From: Phytophthora colocasiae
Taxonomy: Eukaryota > Oomycota > Peronosporomycetes > Peronosporales > Peronosporaceae
Length of the DNA: 64,000 nt
Reading direction: 5' to 3'
Assembly: GCA_018806915.1 (NCBI GenBank)
Contig: JAGKQI010000034.1
Coordinates: 1,178,001 to 1,242,000, forward strand
The notes under the pieces were generated by a model. The model saw nothing but the letters and a program-made list of their open reading frames with translations. It was not told the DNA's origin and did not search any database. A program made the position numbers and the translations under genes. Every line of letters begins with the position of its first letter. The first letter of the stretch is position 1. This document shows, one piece after another, positions 23,256 to 34,495 of this stretch.

Positions 23256-25333
23256 TCAGTCCAGCGCCGGCTCCGGGAACGGCTCGTTTGTAAGCAAGTA
23301 GCGCCAGATAAGCCAGCCGAAACACTCGACGTGCAGCGTCACGCGGTGCCCATTGCCGAACATGATCACCATCGACCCGGCAAGCGGCGGTGTCGATTTG
23401 GTGGTCCATGAGATAAAGTAGAGGTTGGATGTGGCCGAGAACGGCTGGATCTCAAACTCCGAGAAGCGGTCGCCCGGCGGCAGACGGAAGAGCCACGCCC
23501 AGAACGACCGGATCTTGCCCTTGTTGCGCATCCGAAGCGACGTCCGCCAGAAGTCCTTGATGCTCTCAATGCCGTAGTAGCAACGCGACGGCATGGACAC
23601 GGCCAGCACAGAGTTCAGGTCCCAGATGGAGTCGGCGTCCAGCACGAAGTCCTTGGGAAGACTCTGCGTGAAAATCTCCTTGATCTTGAGCAAAATGTCC
23701 ATCTGAATGCCGCGCGTCAGGGACGTGCGCTGCTCCTCTTCCAGCTCAGCATTCTTGACCAGCATCTCCGACAATGCCTGGTTCTCCGCTGCCAGTGACT
23801 CCGCCTTGTGTTGCAGATACTCCAGTTTTAGAGCCTGGCGCTGGCGACACTTCTTCACAGCCGCACGGTTCCGCTCGCGCTTCTGTTCGGACGAGTAGTT
23901 CATGCTCTTGCGTCCACAGCGGCGCTTTGGCAGCGCTTCAGCATCCTTTTCTTCCGAAGACGTAGTACTAGCAGCAGCGGATTTCCTTCCAGCTTTCCCC
24001 TTCGCTCGTACCGGGTCAGAATCGGCCAGGGTAGAATCTTCATCTGCTCGCGATCGCTTGGTCTTCTGTGGATGACCAACCGGCTGACTCACTCGCTGTC
24101 GGTTCGACGAAAGTTCAGCCAAGACGTCTGCACCATCAGCTCCACCGTCGGGCGAGAGGTTCCCATAATTGTTGTTCTGCGACAGGCCCGTGCCGGTGGG
24201 CGTTGGAACCAGTTCCTCGTACACGGCGCGACTTTCTCCTCCACGACGATCACGAGGCAAGTCCGGGTCGTTGAACGGCCGTCTGGGCGCTATGAGCATC
24301 TCGTCGTCATGCAGCCGATCCGCGCGTCGTGAAATCTGCTGGTGGATCCGCTGACGTCCCACCACCAGTTGCGGCTGTCCATACTCGCGCCGTCGATCCC
24401 CAGGGGCAGTAGAAGTGTCCATTTCGTCCGGGTACATGTCCAGCACCGCCGACTCCAATGGCAGTTCGTCCATTCTCGGGCCAAAACCCGGACTATGACT
24501 TGACGGTCCGTTGTAGCGTCGAGTCTGCGTCATTCTGGCTTGAGACTCCCTCATTAACCCATTAGCACCACGTCCATAGGCCGCAAGTGGTGACGCCGCT
24601 CCCGTGCGTTGTTGGATACGTCGTGGCGGGTCAAATGGCATTTCTTCAAGAGCATCTCGTCCCCTGACGTCTCGACCATGGAGTTCATGCTCGGAATGAG
24701 TAGCTGCTCGTCTGTAGGGGACATCTTCAGCGAATTCTCTCTGAACAGCTCTCTGATACTGTCTCTGCTGTTGATAGCGTTGCAGTTGCGCTTGACTGTG
24801 TCGTGGCTCGTCATAATTCATCTGGAAAGTTCTAGATCTGGAACTCTGGTAGTCCTCTTGCAGCACGTCCGGATCAAAGTCCAATTGATCTCCTGCAAAT
24901 GCTCTGGCTGGTCTCAGAGGTGCGGGATTTGTCTTGGACGTCCTGGAACGGTAGTCCATTGTAGATCTCGAGTCTTCGTGGCCTGACGACCCGTCGAACG
25001 GCCACTCGTTAAATCCCAGTGGTGTCTGCGTCTCCATTTCTGCGTCATAAAGTGACAACATAATAAAATATTTTTAGTACTTTTAAAAAAAATAAAAAAA
25101 AACTTAACGAAACGGCTGAGAGACGCACGTGGCCATCGGCGCGGAGGTTCACGGTCGGCCATGGGGCGTCCTCGGCTTTGACTGGGGCGGCGTGGCACGG
25201 GCTGCAGCGTCTTTACCAAGTCGCTCGCGGACAGGAAGGCGTCGCCCTCGTCCTCCTCGTCCCCGTCGGGCCCGTCCCAGCGTGGGAGATGGCGGGAGCG
25301 GGACGTGGCGCGGAAGTGGCCAGGCGAATGCAT
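23256..25333 (-). CDS. bZIP transcription factor, two exons
   Basis: Exons read complement(23256..25039, 25129..25333), giving 662 residues. The 5' exon (MHSPGHFRATSRS onward) is GC-rich; the 89-nt intron is very AT-rich, starts GTGCGT and ends GACGCAG, and joins in frame to METQTPLG. If this exon is not used, a 601-residue protein could start at 25061. The middle is glutamine- and arginine-rich and disordered. The basic region (about residues 453-471, RERNRAAVKKCRQRQ) keeps the invariant Asn and Arg, followed by heptad leucines (LEYLQHKAESLAAENQALSEML). The last 150 residues form a folded domain with WDLNSVLAVSMP and FISWTTKSTPP, seen in many oomycete bZIPs and resembling an NTF2/SnoaL-like sensor. 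Nuclear DNA-binding regulator; targets unknown. Confidence 0.88.
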
Positions 25334-26864
25334 GAGAACGTAAGGAATTAGCGGTGTGGGGTGGATCTGGGACTGCTGCGTAAGAACGTTGGGAGGTTAC
25401 AAATAATTACTGGCTGAAGGGGGGGGAGGTTATTCTTGCATGGGGTATGTTGTTTTAGAGGGGATTGGAGAAAAATAATAGAATCCTGTCAGATGGTATG
25501 TGAGATTGTTTGACTGGTTAACAGAACTGTAATTTTGAATATCCTGTATTAGATGGATGATTACAACCGGAGATGTACCAACCGGTTAAGAGAGGGGATG
25601 TGTGTACATAGGTTAAGGCCAGTTAGTGCTTAGACACGCGTAAAACATCGCCGGAAGCGGAATGTTAATGTTATTTGAAGCTGATGTTGTTGCTACAGGA
25701 AGGAGCGATACATCCCGACTGGACGCTCTCCTTGCGAGAGTTAGTTATGCAGTCTTTTGTGCGCTTTTAGGCGATGTGTAAGAGCAGACGCGTGTCGCAG
25801 TTTGGTCGACGAGTGAAATCCCGTATTTCGCTTACATGCAAAGCTCCAGGTCGTCACATGTGAAACAATACATTGTGGTCATTAAGAGTGTGCGAGGTTG
25901 CGATGGCAACAGGGTCTGTAAGCTGACGTCATTTTGCCTGGGACGTAGCAGGCAAAGAAGTTAGTGACAACAGTACTGTAAATTAGTCAGGATTTTGGTT
26001 GAGAGACAACTTGCAGGCATTTGGAGTTGTTTCTGTCCAGCGCAGCTACATCCAGTTTAGCTACCAGTGTATCAATCGTTACCTCGTCCTGCCGATCCGC
26101 TACTGCAACTGATCGTTTCGATTCAATAGACCAACTACCCACACACAAGTTTAACTACAGTACGTCCATAGAGTATGCCGCGTGAGTGAGAGTGACCTCC
26201 TAACAGGTAGCACTGCGTTCTAACCCAGAGCAACCTTGAACTCAAATCATGAGTCTGACTGGATCAACGACACTCTTGCCAATTGGGATGCATGTATTAC
26301 AGTTGGAATCAAGTGCGCATTCCTACTAGCAGCACCAGAGTGCGACTCTGTTTCACACTGAGTCTGCAGTAATAAAAAGAGCCAGTTCAGACCACTGAAA
26401 TTATATTTTTGTTTCATGGTCCCCAAAATTGTTTCATTACAGACGCCTTAAGGACTCCTTAATGATGATACATGTAGTGGCGAGGTAAAGCTCGTCGCTA
26501 GATGCCTGTTATCTTTGCGTCATTCTACTTTGAACGGCTGACGGGTATATGGTGGAGACCCTATTTCACCTTTTGGGAGTTGCATCCGTATGAGCTGTAA
26601 TTCCGTGGTCTTAATCAAAGGTGGATCGACTACAACTGGCCCTGTGTTTTGGCGTTGTCTCTCATACATTCTCGATGCAAGTCGCCATGAAGTGGGGCTC
26701 TTGAAGCCTGAAAATAGTCAAACTGGAAATAGCAGTCCAGCGCCATGGTCTTATGCTGCTCGAGGACGATCATATGCCGATAAAATAAGCTCCAAGTGCT
26801 AACTAAACCCACACAACTCGAAGCGTCCGAGTCTCCGAAAACCCTAGGAACGCAAGTCTTCTCC
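25334..26864. other. Intergenic 1.5 kb, divergent promoter region
   Basis: This lies between the start codons of the divergent bZIP and CAP-Gly genes. No ORF shows coding character. G-rich and AT-rich patches alternate (for example GGGGGGGAGG near 25420) and no repeat unit or terminal repeats were seen. It is probably a shared upstream regulatory region. Confidence 0.45.
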
Positions 26865-29049
26865 ATGGCGTCCAGCATCCCTAGACCACGAGCATCTATA
26901 ACGGTTGCGCAAGGTTTGTCCCCGGTGATGAAGGTCCCCCTTGGCAGTCGCGTTGTATTATCTCGAAGACGCAATGGCACTGTGAGGTATGTAGGAAAAG
27001 TCGTCAATGAATCGGGCGAATGGTACGGCGTGGCGCTGGATGAGCCTAAAGGCGATAATGACGGCACCAAGGGGAAAGAGCGCTACTTTTACTGTCCAAC
27101 GAACCACGGCGTCTTTGTGCGGCGGAAGGAGATCTACACTGTCAAAGAACCAGGAAGTGTCCTCAAGGGTCCTCCTTCCCCTGTCACCGATGACAGCAGC
27201 AGCTGTAGTAGCAACGTATCCACCGAACAGCAAGAAGCGAACGGAATAATCCATCCACTCCCTCTGAGCACTGACAACGCAGCTTCTCCATTGATGAAGA
27301 CGTTCAAGGGGTTTCGTAAACAACTCGACTTCATCTCTCTCAAGACGGTGGGTCCTGGCCGTAGCAGAGAAGCGAGTCCAATCGCTTCGCCAACCTCTAG
27401 TTCTCCGTCGTCTCCTACAGGAAGGTCTGGATTAAAGCCGCCGTCGCCTTTTCGACGATTCTCATCATTCTCGCAAGGTTTACCTACTGGTGAAAGGGGT
27501 TCAGGAAGCCCAACAGGTAAATCCGTAGCAGCATCCATTGACGTCCGAAACAAGTTGTCTCCATCATCACCCAAACCAGCACCAGTTCGACGGGTGAGCA
27601 GCTACGTGTCACCACCAGACAACTGCGAAGCTTTCACCCGACCAGTAGAAGCCACAGTAAATCGCAGCAGCTTTCGTTGTCCCCCTATCTACATCCCAAC
27701 GACAGAGGAAGGCGCGGAAGAAGTACCAAGCGCAATCGAGAACGAATGTCCAGCCACAGTTGAAGCCACTGCAAATGACTCATTTACGCTATCTTTCCTC
27801 GACGAAAGTGACAGTCTTAAAAGCAATTTATTACTCAAGAACGACGACACTTCTCCAGATCAAGATCTCGATTTGCAAAATGATCGCACCAGTACTTTTC
27901 GCGTCCCACCAATCGATATGAGCGTTCTCACTGCTGTCAGTGTAGCGACAACAGAAAACCCCAGACGTAGTCCAGACGCCAAGAGTGAGCACTCGCCAAC
28001 AAACGAGAAGACAAATTCCATACGTCGCTCCAGCAGTTTCCAAGTATCTGGTAGTCAAGGCTCTCCATCACCCGAAAATTCACCGTCAAGACGCTCCAAC
28101 AGCTTCGCGGCATTGTCGTTCGACCAGATCGAGGCGTTCGATGACATTAGCGAAGATGGCCAAGGTTCCCCCGGTAGCTTAATACCCAGTCCTCGAGACG
28201 ACATCACCGAGGCTTCAGCTGTGTCTGCTCCTGAGCCGTTTGTGGCTAAATCTCCGCTCAAAAGCCCACGAGAACTCACAACAGTCGAGTCACTCTCACC
28301 AGACAAGAAACTGACTGAGACCAATGGCGAGAGACCGCTCTTCTTTCGGCGGACGAACATCGGACGTTCTCCAATGGAGCGTCGATCAAGTTACAGCTCC
28401 TTCTCCAATTTTTCGTCCTCTCCGCCAAAGTCGCCTACTGCCAGTAGCTTAATCAATGCAGCGTCTCGGATTTCTCGGGTGTCGGAGCTAGAGAAGGAGA
28501 TTAGTGCCATGCGCTCCAGTCACGAGAACATCGTCGCTGTGTTACGAGCCACCAACAAACAGCACGCGGCCAACGTCCTCGAGTTGAGAGCGCAAGTGGC
28601 AGCCCTTACGGAGGGGAATCTCTGGCTGGAACGGCAACTGACAGCTAAGGGGGAACTGGTTCGGGGGCTGCGAGAGATGGAGAAGCAGCAACAGCGCGAT
28701 ACGGTCAGTGTAGGAGAAGTGAAGAAAATCCTCGAGCTCAAAGACTCGCAGATCCAAACTCTCGAGCGGGAAATGGCTCAACTCCGACAGCGGTTGGCAC
28801 GGCTCGAATCCGACAAGGACAGTCAACTTTATCAGCAGTACCAGCACTACGAAAGTCGTCGAGAACGAGATGAGAAGCGTATTAACAGTCTCCGGAAGGA
28901 AGTCGTGGCAATGGTACGTCCTTGTGGAAGATGTGAGAGAAATTCATCAAACTAACCCGTGAAACTCTGTGTACCATCAGTGCAATGAGCGTCTGGAACT
29001 GCAGTCCGAAGTGAGAGACCTCAAGGAGATGTCGCTCAGCTTCTTTTGA
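26865..29049 (+). CDS. CAP-Gly domain coiled-coil protein (CLIP-like)
   Basis: Exons read 26865..28913 and 28981..29049 (67-nt intron, phase 0), giving 705 residues. I use the ATG of MASSIPRPRAS; an upstream in-frame stretch to 26796 lacks an ATG. Residues about 24-93 form a CAP-Gly domain (GSRVVLSRRRNGTVRYVG, WYGVALDEPKGDNDG, RYFYCPTNHGVFVR); the usual GKNDG groove motif reads GDNDG. About 100-530 is Ser/Pro-rich and disordered with many SP and SSP sites, suggesting phosphorylation control. About 535-705 is a long coiled coil (ELEKEISAMR, LEREMAQLRQRLARLE) that the second exon completes. CAP-Gly proteins bind EEY/F tails of tubulin or EB1, so a microtubule plus-end or cargo linker is likely. 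Confidence 0.88.
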
Positions 29050-29299
29050 ATCTACTGGAAGACCTCCAATGAAACACTTGGACTTGTCGTTTGATGTTCG
29101 TTCGTTGCTGAATCCACTTATAAAAACCACGTAGATCTATCGGAAGAGCAGCAAGCGTCAGAGCCTTATGCCCGCGCCTTCGGCAGCGAGCAGCTGTCCA
29201 CTCTCCATTGTCGAGGCTTCCATTCTAGAGCTCCGATCGTTGATAGATATCATCAGTCCTAACTACTTGCGGCCTGATCGCCACCGTTTAGGGCCCCCC

Positions 29300-30694
29300 T
29301 TAAGCCTTCAGGTCCTTGGCGTGGACCTTCTTCTGGTTTTTCTTTCGCTTTTCCTTGCGGCGGAGGTTACGCGCCTTCTTCTGGGACTCCGAGAGTCTCG
29401 TCGTGGCGCCATCCACATCGTCCACACCGTCCGGTGACTCAAAGCCATCGCTGGCCGTCGACGACGTGGAAGTGGGGGCCTTGGAGACAGATTTCTTGCG
29501 GTTGTTGCGTTTCTTCTTCTTAGGCTTCTTCTCGTTAGCGTCCGCGAGCTGCTTGGCCGCAGTTGACAGCGTCACCACCGACGCCTTCTTCTCCGTCATC
29601 TCCACTTTGAACGAGTGGGAGTCGTCCGACTTGCTTGTGATCGTCACGGTCTTGCCAACCACCGTCTTGTTGGCTGTCGGCTGGCTCGTGACATTCGTCT
29701 CCACAACAGTGGACCCACCCGTCGTAGTCGTGGTCGTGGTCGTAGTTGTGGTGGTTGTGGTGGCAGTGTTTGGCTTCACCTCGTCAATCTTGGCCGCCTC
29801 GACCTTCGGCACTTCCACGTTAACCTCGACCTTCTTCTCCACCTTGACCTCTTCCTTGGGCTCCGCCACCTTGGTCACTTTGACCTTGGCCTCCTTCTTC
29901 TCAACCTTAACCTCCTCGGTCTTAGGCTCCACCTTTGCCTCCTCGACCTTCACTTCGTCCTTCTTCTCAACCTTAGCCACAACCTTGACCTTAGTCTCCT
30001 CCACCTTCACCTCCTCCTTCTTGTCCTCTACCTTGGTCTCAACCTTCACCTCTTTCTTCTCCTCGACCTTCTTCTCTTCAACCTTTGCGTCAACCTTTTC
30101 CTTCTTCTCCTCAACCTTCTTGGCGTCCATGGCGTTGTCCTTGATGGCAGACACCACAGCAGCACCAAAAGCTGCGTTGACTAGAGCCTTCTTTCCGTCT
30201 TGGGCCTTGGCCGAGAGCTCCTTCTTCTCCTCAACCTTCTTCTGCTTAGACTTCTGCTCTTCAACAGGTTCTTCACTAGAACTGCCATCACTAGCTGTCT
30301 GTTCCTCCTCCTGCAGCTTCTTAGCCTTCACAAAGTTCTTGTTCACCTCCAGATACTGACGCAGCAGCTTTGCCACGCTCTCTGGTTGCTTCTTATCTTT
30401 GTAGAACTTGGTCACAGCCTGGAGGAAGGCATCCAGCTTCACCTGACGCTCCTCCGGCTTAGGAGTGAAGAAGAATCCGCCCTTAGGCGGGAAGTCGAAC
30501 TTGAAGCTGCGATTGGCAGATTTCAGCGCTTCATAGAAGGCCAGGAACTTGCTGTAGCGAATTGCCACCGTCCAGCTCGCACCATCCAGCGTCACCTTGG
30601 TCGTATACGCGTGGAACGACGAGTAGTCGAAGCCTGTGACGCGTGCCGAGAGCGTCGTCAGTGAGGGCGAGGAAGTCTTCGTCTTGGAGGCCAT
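29300..30694 (-). CDS. PX-domain protein 1 (lysine/glutamate-rich tail)
   Basis: A 464-residue single-exon protein. Residues about 15-125 form a PX domain: VTGFDYSSFHAYTTKV, RYSKFLAFYEAL, the proline-rich loop FPPKGGFFFTPKPEERQ and a helical end. PX domains bind phosphoinositides, often PI3P on endosomes. The tail (about 150-310) is built of imperfect KVEEKKEVKVE repeats, followed by a run of about 14 Thr (around 29717-29765) and a strongly basic stretch (KKPKKKKRNNRKK) near 400. The repeat-rich tail may expand or shrink by slippage. This is the first of three tandem paralogs on the same strand; only the PX domain is conserved among them. Confidence 0.85.
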   Translation of the reverse strand: MASKTKTSSPSLTTLSARVTGFDYSSFHAYTTKVTLDGASWTVAIRYSKFLAFYEALKSANRSFKFDFPPKGGFFFTPKPEERQVKLDAFLQAVTKFYKDKKQPESVAKLLRQYLEVNKNFVKAKKLQEEEQTASDGSSSEEPVEEQKSKQKKVEEKKELSAKAQDGKKALVNAAFGAAVVSAIKDNAMDAKKVEEKKEKVDAKVEEKKVEEKKEVKVETKVEDKKEEVKVEETKVKVVAKVEKKDEVKVEEAKVEPKTEEVKVEKKEAKVKVTKVAEPKEEVKVEKKVEVNVEVPKVEAAKIDEVKPNTATTTTTTTTTTTTTTGGSTVVETNVTSQPTANKTVVGKTVTITSKSDDSHSFKVEMTEKKASVVTLSTAAKQLADANEKKPKKKKRNNRKKSVSKAPTSTSSTASDGFESPDGVDDVDGATTRLSESQKKARNLRRKEKRKKNQKKVHAKDLKA

Positions 30695-31836
30695 CGTTTA
30701 GGTACAGGTGTTAAAAAAATACTCGCTCTTGCGCTCCACGTCGAATAATCTCGAATGGAACTGAATAGCAACAGCATGAGTGGCTATTAGCCACTCATGC
30801 TGTTGCTTAGCCACTGGCTAAGCTGCTTGTTTAGAGACTGTGCGATTTTTCCCTTGCAAAAAAGTGGCCGGACTTGGATTTGTCTTGTCGATGGCACGGT
30901 CAAATTGAAGCCAGGTTTATGCTGCCTCGAGTTCTGTTTGCCCAAATTTTACATACTCCTTCGCGCAAAAACGTCCTCGGATAGAGCTGCTCTCAGACTC
31001 TTTACGTGCTGACAATTGTGAGTCAGAGCGAGTGTATTGTTGGAGCTACGGCGAGGCTGTTGCTGCTGCATTTTAAAGCGTCAAGAGTGGCTAAATTGTT
31101 AGGAGACCATTGGAGGTTCTTGGACCGCACGTTATTCGATCCCAGCCGTATGCAATCACCATTACTACGTACGGTGGACTTTACACTTTGCGATGACGGT
31201 TGCCGCGTGGCTGGGTTGCCACGTACTACATGTACATGTACATGCTTCAAGCACGCTCTGAATCGCATAGCAACTGAATTCTTTGGCAATGGAATGCCAA
31301 AATGCACCGCATTTGTGTTGGACACTTTGAAAATCGCCAAGTGCTAAGCTCGTGATATCCAGAAGCTTCGGGGCTGGTTCCTCCCGCGGCCGGAGACCAA
31401 AAAGCGGCCACAGCGCGTAGACAGCTCCTTGAGACACCGCCTCTTTCCAAGGCAGGCCGGAGTCTGCGTTGACTCGGAGCCGCGGCGGCCAATGCTTCCG
31501 CTGCTCTTGCCTGTTATAAACTTCCGGGAACGCTGAGGCGTGCGCACGACTGCAATTCTGCTGCAAATGAAGATGGATTCATGCGCGAGGATCAGCGTTG
31601 ACACCTCGGCAGCCAGATGGAGCCGTGGGTGTGTCATTTTGCGATCTTCACATGGATCTTCGGGTGGCCAGATGGAGCTGCAACTTCCACTTGGGAGCAC
31701 CTGTTCGAGGTCAGCTTGGTGCGATTCAGGACAGCAAACTGCTGTCGATATCTTACGAGAATCATCCACTTTACCCAAGGATGGATGGATGGATGCACTA
31801 CTGACATTATAGTTTATATGTTACTTCTTTGCAGGC
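30695..31836. other. Intergenic 1.1 kb between PX1 and PX2
   Basis: No gene is supported. It contains the two palindromes upstream of PX1 (listed separately), an alternating CATGTACATGTACATG run near 31227-31243, and tandem GGAT repeats near 31782-31795. Short frames on both strands look non-coding. Confidence 0.45.
30767..30823. repeat. Two overlapping perfect palindromes upstream of PX1
   Basis: The first has 20-bp arms and a 1-nt centre (30767-30807, arm AGCAACAGCATGAGTGGCTA). The second, overlapping its right edge, has 9-bp arms and a 1-nt centre (30805-30823, arm GCTTAGCCA). TGGCTA/TAGCCA occurs in both. They lie 73-129 bp upstream of the PX1 start codon. They could be a regulatory dyad or a replication-slippage scar; no terminator role is expected here. 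Confidence 0.75.
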
Positions 31837-33588
31837 TTACACGACGATGCCATCGCTTTGGCGTTGTGGCAACGAGTAGCGCGATGTACCAACGTCACAA
31901 TTGAAGCCTTGAAAGAAAACCGGGTGACGATAAGGCCCCAGACGCAGATTCAGTTCCTGCTCGACACGCAAGTGCTCAGCATCAGCAGCTTCCTTAGCTT
32001 TAGCTTCGGCTTCAGCTGCCTTCAGTTCCTCTTGTGCCTTGGCTATTGCTTCAGCTTTCGCCTTGGCTTCTGCTTCGACTCTTGCAGCGGCTTCCTTCTC
32101 CTCTTGCTGCTTCTTGACAGCGAAAGCCTCTTGTTCTTCCTTTTCAGCAGCAGTCGGACCAAAGGTTCCCATACGTCGAAACCAGCTCACCACAGGGTTT
32201 TCCGACTCGGTTTCCTCCTTAACTGGTTCGGGGGTAGCTTCCTCTTCGTTTTCTTCCTCCGATGAGCATTCGTCTTCCTGGTCTTCCTGGACTGGATCTG
32301 CCGGTTGAGTGCCTGATGTCGGAACTGAAGCTTGTTCGGTATCCTGGTTGGGCTTCTCAACAGGTGATTCTTGCTCGTCAAAGCATTCAACATCGGTCAC
32401 CGACACCTCCGACTCCAATGTGTTAACTGTCGAAATGCTGTCATACACGGACGTAGGCTCGATGGATGTCGATTCTGTCGCCTTCGCTGTGGAGGTAACG
32501 TTAGCTTCAACTGGCATCTCCAGTGCTACAGGCTCCAATTTCTTCTCGTCCACTTCGACAAGCTCCTTGGTGTTGACTACTTGATCATCCATCTCAACGG
32601 TTTTCGAAGTCTCGACCTCGTTTTCACCAGACGCAGTCAATTGAACTATAACCTCTGCAACAACATCGGTGGAATTGACCTCCTCCACTTGGATAGGCTC
32701 CTTCTCCTCAGCAGCCTTCACAACCTTGTCAGCCTTGGCCTTCTCGACGTTCGCTTTCATCGTCGACACTACAGCAGCCTGGATGGCTCCGTCAACGAGC
32801 GATTTGCGACGTAGCATTGCGATGTAGTTCTTAGCCACATTTCCGCCGGTCAATTCCTGTGACTGTTGCCGCTCCACGGGGAACGCATTGGTGTCAGACT
32901 TTGGTGAAGGTATGGCCTCAGTAGACACTTGCTCTTCTTCAGCGACCTCAGGCTTCTCCTCCAGTTCAGCCTCGACATCAGCATTCACTTCAAGCTCAAC
33001 AGGAGCGATCACTTCTTGATCGTGATCAGCCACTGCATCAGCCACTGCAACCTCCTGGAGCTCTTCAACTTGATAGTCCATATCAACAACAACTTCAACT
33101 TGATTGTCCATTTCAACAACAGCTTCAACTTGAGTGTCCTTTTCAAGGATTTGCGCCGTCAAGTTGTCCATGTGGACATCGTGGTCACCGTCCAGGAGCT
33201 CCTCCGCCACGGAGCTTCCTTCACTGGCCGTGCGTTCGTCATCTTCCTCCTTGGTCTTCAGATGTTCTGGAATTTGCAGCAACTCACCTAGCAACGCCCC
33301 CATGCGCTTGGGGTGGCCTCGCATGTCGAAGTAGGCAAGTGTACTGAGTAAGAAATCGTCCAGTTGTTCCTGCCTCTCCTCAGGTGGAGGTGAGAAGAAC
33401 AGTCCGCCCTTAGGTGGAAACTCCACTGTGAAGTGCTTCTCGAGCGCTACGAGACGTGTGTAGAACTGGTAGAAGGTGTTATAGCGAATGGCCAGTGACC
33501 ACGAACAGCCATCCACTTCCACTTCAGTCGTGTAGGCGTGATAAGTGGAGTAGTCAAAGCCGACGACTCGAGCGTCGATCTCTTTCAT
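31837..33588 (-). CDS. PX-domain protein 2 (acidic tail with Ala/Glu/Lys helix)
   Basis: I use the ATG at 33588 (MKEIDARVVGFDYSTYHAYT), giving 583 residues. The frame is open 33 codons further, but an initiator-like motif at 33641-33654 lies inside that extension, and PX3 also starts MK. Residues about 5-115 form the PX domain (SLAIRYNTFYQFYTRL, VEFPPKGGLFFSPPPEERQEQLDDFLL). The tail is long and acidic (repeats of VEVVVEMDNQVE type near 33060-33140), and the end is a charged single-helix-like Glu/Ala/Lys run (EKEAAARVEAEAKAKAEAIA). No membrane segment. It is probably a peripheral phosphoinositide-binding protein; partners unknown. Confidence 0.83.
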   Translation of the reverse strand: MKEIDARVVGFDYSTYHAYTTEVEVDGCSWSLAIRYNTFYQFYTRLVALEKHFTVEFPPKGGLFFSPPPEERQEQLDDFLLSTLAYFDMRGHPKRMGALLGELLQIPEHLKTKEEDDERTASEGSSVAEELLDGDHDVHMDNLTAQILEKDTQVEAVVEMDNQVEVVVDMDYQVEELQEVAVADAVADHDQEVIAPVELEVNADVEAELEEKPEVAEEEQVSTEAIPSPKSDTNAFPVERQQSQELTGGNVAKNYIAMLRRKSLVDGAIQAAVVSTMKANVEKAKADKVVKAAEEKEPIQVEEVNSTDVVAEVIVQLTASGENEVETSKTVEMDDQVVNTKELVEVDEKKLEPVALEMPVEANVTSTAKATESTSIEPTSVYDSISTVNTLESEVSVTDVECFDEQESPVEKPNQDTEQASVPTSGTQPADPVQEDQEDECSSEEENEEEATPEPVKEETESENPVVSWFRRMGTFGPTAAEKEEQEAFAVKKQQEEKEAAARVEAEAKAKAEAIAKAQEELKAAEAEAKAKEAADAEHLRVEQELNLRLGPYRHPVFFQGFNCDVGTSRYSLPQRQSDGIVV

Positions 33589-33640
33589 GAGTAAATTTAT
33601 ATTATACTTGGCTTCCAGAGCTTTAAGCTCAACGTAGGAG

Positions 33641-33654
33641 ATCGAAAAGTGAGC
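33641..33654 (-). promoter_or_regulatory. Oomycete initiator-like motif deciding the PX2 start
   Basis: The minus strand reads GCTCACTTTTCGAT, close to the oomycete Inr core GCTCATTYBN. It lies 53-66 nt upstream of the ATG at 33588 but downstream of the longest possible start at 33687. A transcript beginning here would lack the longer N-terminus. Confidence 0.5.
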
Positions 33655-34495
33655 ACTAGGAGTTTTACTCGCCGATAACCTGCGCACTTTCCAGCCAAGT
33701 TTTTTTCGCCGACCTGCATCGTTGCTGAACCGATGCTGGACGAAAAGCGATCTTGAAGAGGTCTATAGAGCGGCAGGGTTATCATTGCCTCTAAATTTTC
33801 TAACTCGCTGTGTTGGACCCGCTAAAACAATGGCTTTTGGCTAGAACCACTTCAACTTGCCGAAAGATCGACGCGGCTCGTTTGCAAGCGCCGTCTAAGG
33901 TCGCCGCTCTTGGTTGCCTGAGGCTCAGCACTTCCAGCCGCCTTCCAAGGACGTTCACGCAGCAAATAGGAGGTTTTTTTCGGTGTCGCTCGTGAATTTT
34001 GTCGAGGCTCATTTAGCCCAGCTCTGTCCTTCGAATGCATTGCGACACTGGTGACTGACTGGCCAACAAGCCGGACGGATAGACGTCAGCTTGCGGCGGT
34101 CAAGTCGCCATTCCAACAAAACTAGCGCCGCAACTCGGTCTTGCAGCTCGTTTTCAAAGATGTCCAAGCCCAGCCGGTCTTGACGCTGTCTCAACCGCAT
34201 GTTTTGTCTGCACTGTCCAAGTTGAAGCGATCTGATCAGCGGATCCGCTCCGTAGATGGCTACGGTCGCCATGATACGGAGGTTCAATTGCCAGTAGCTC
34301 TCGATGTGTCCAAGCTCGGTGGCGACAAAACTACATGTACTACTTGAGAAAAAAAAAACGATATCATTTCTTAGTGCAAGGCCATTTTGCATAGAGAAAC
34401 ACTCCAGCAAACGCTTGCTGTTACTGGCGTCACCTCATTTCGGGGCTGACACTGACTGAACAACAAAATAGTATTATGGGATTTTAGACAAATGC
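33655..34495. other. Intergenic between PX2 and PX3
   Basis: About 800 bp with no supported gene. Short frames on both strands have no family similarity. No terminal repeats were seen. Confidence 0.45.

Noticed and set aside
25129..25335. 68-codon plus ORF in GC-rich DNA
   Set aside because: It is the complement of the proposed first bZIP exon, which joins in frame to the bZIP body.
29316..30359. 347-codon ORF on the plus strand opposite PX1
   Set aside because: It is the complement of Lys/Glu-rich repeat codons, giving Phe/Ser/Thr runs with no domain. The minus strand has a clear PX domain.
31023..31812. Several 80-144 codon ORFs on both strands between PX1 and PX2
   Set aside because: They overlap one another in conflicting frames and no conserved motif is visible.
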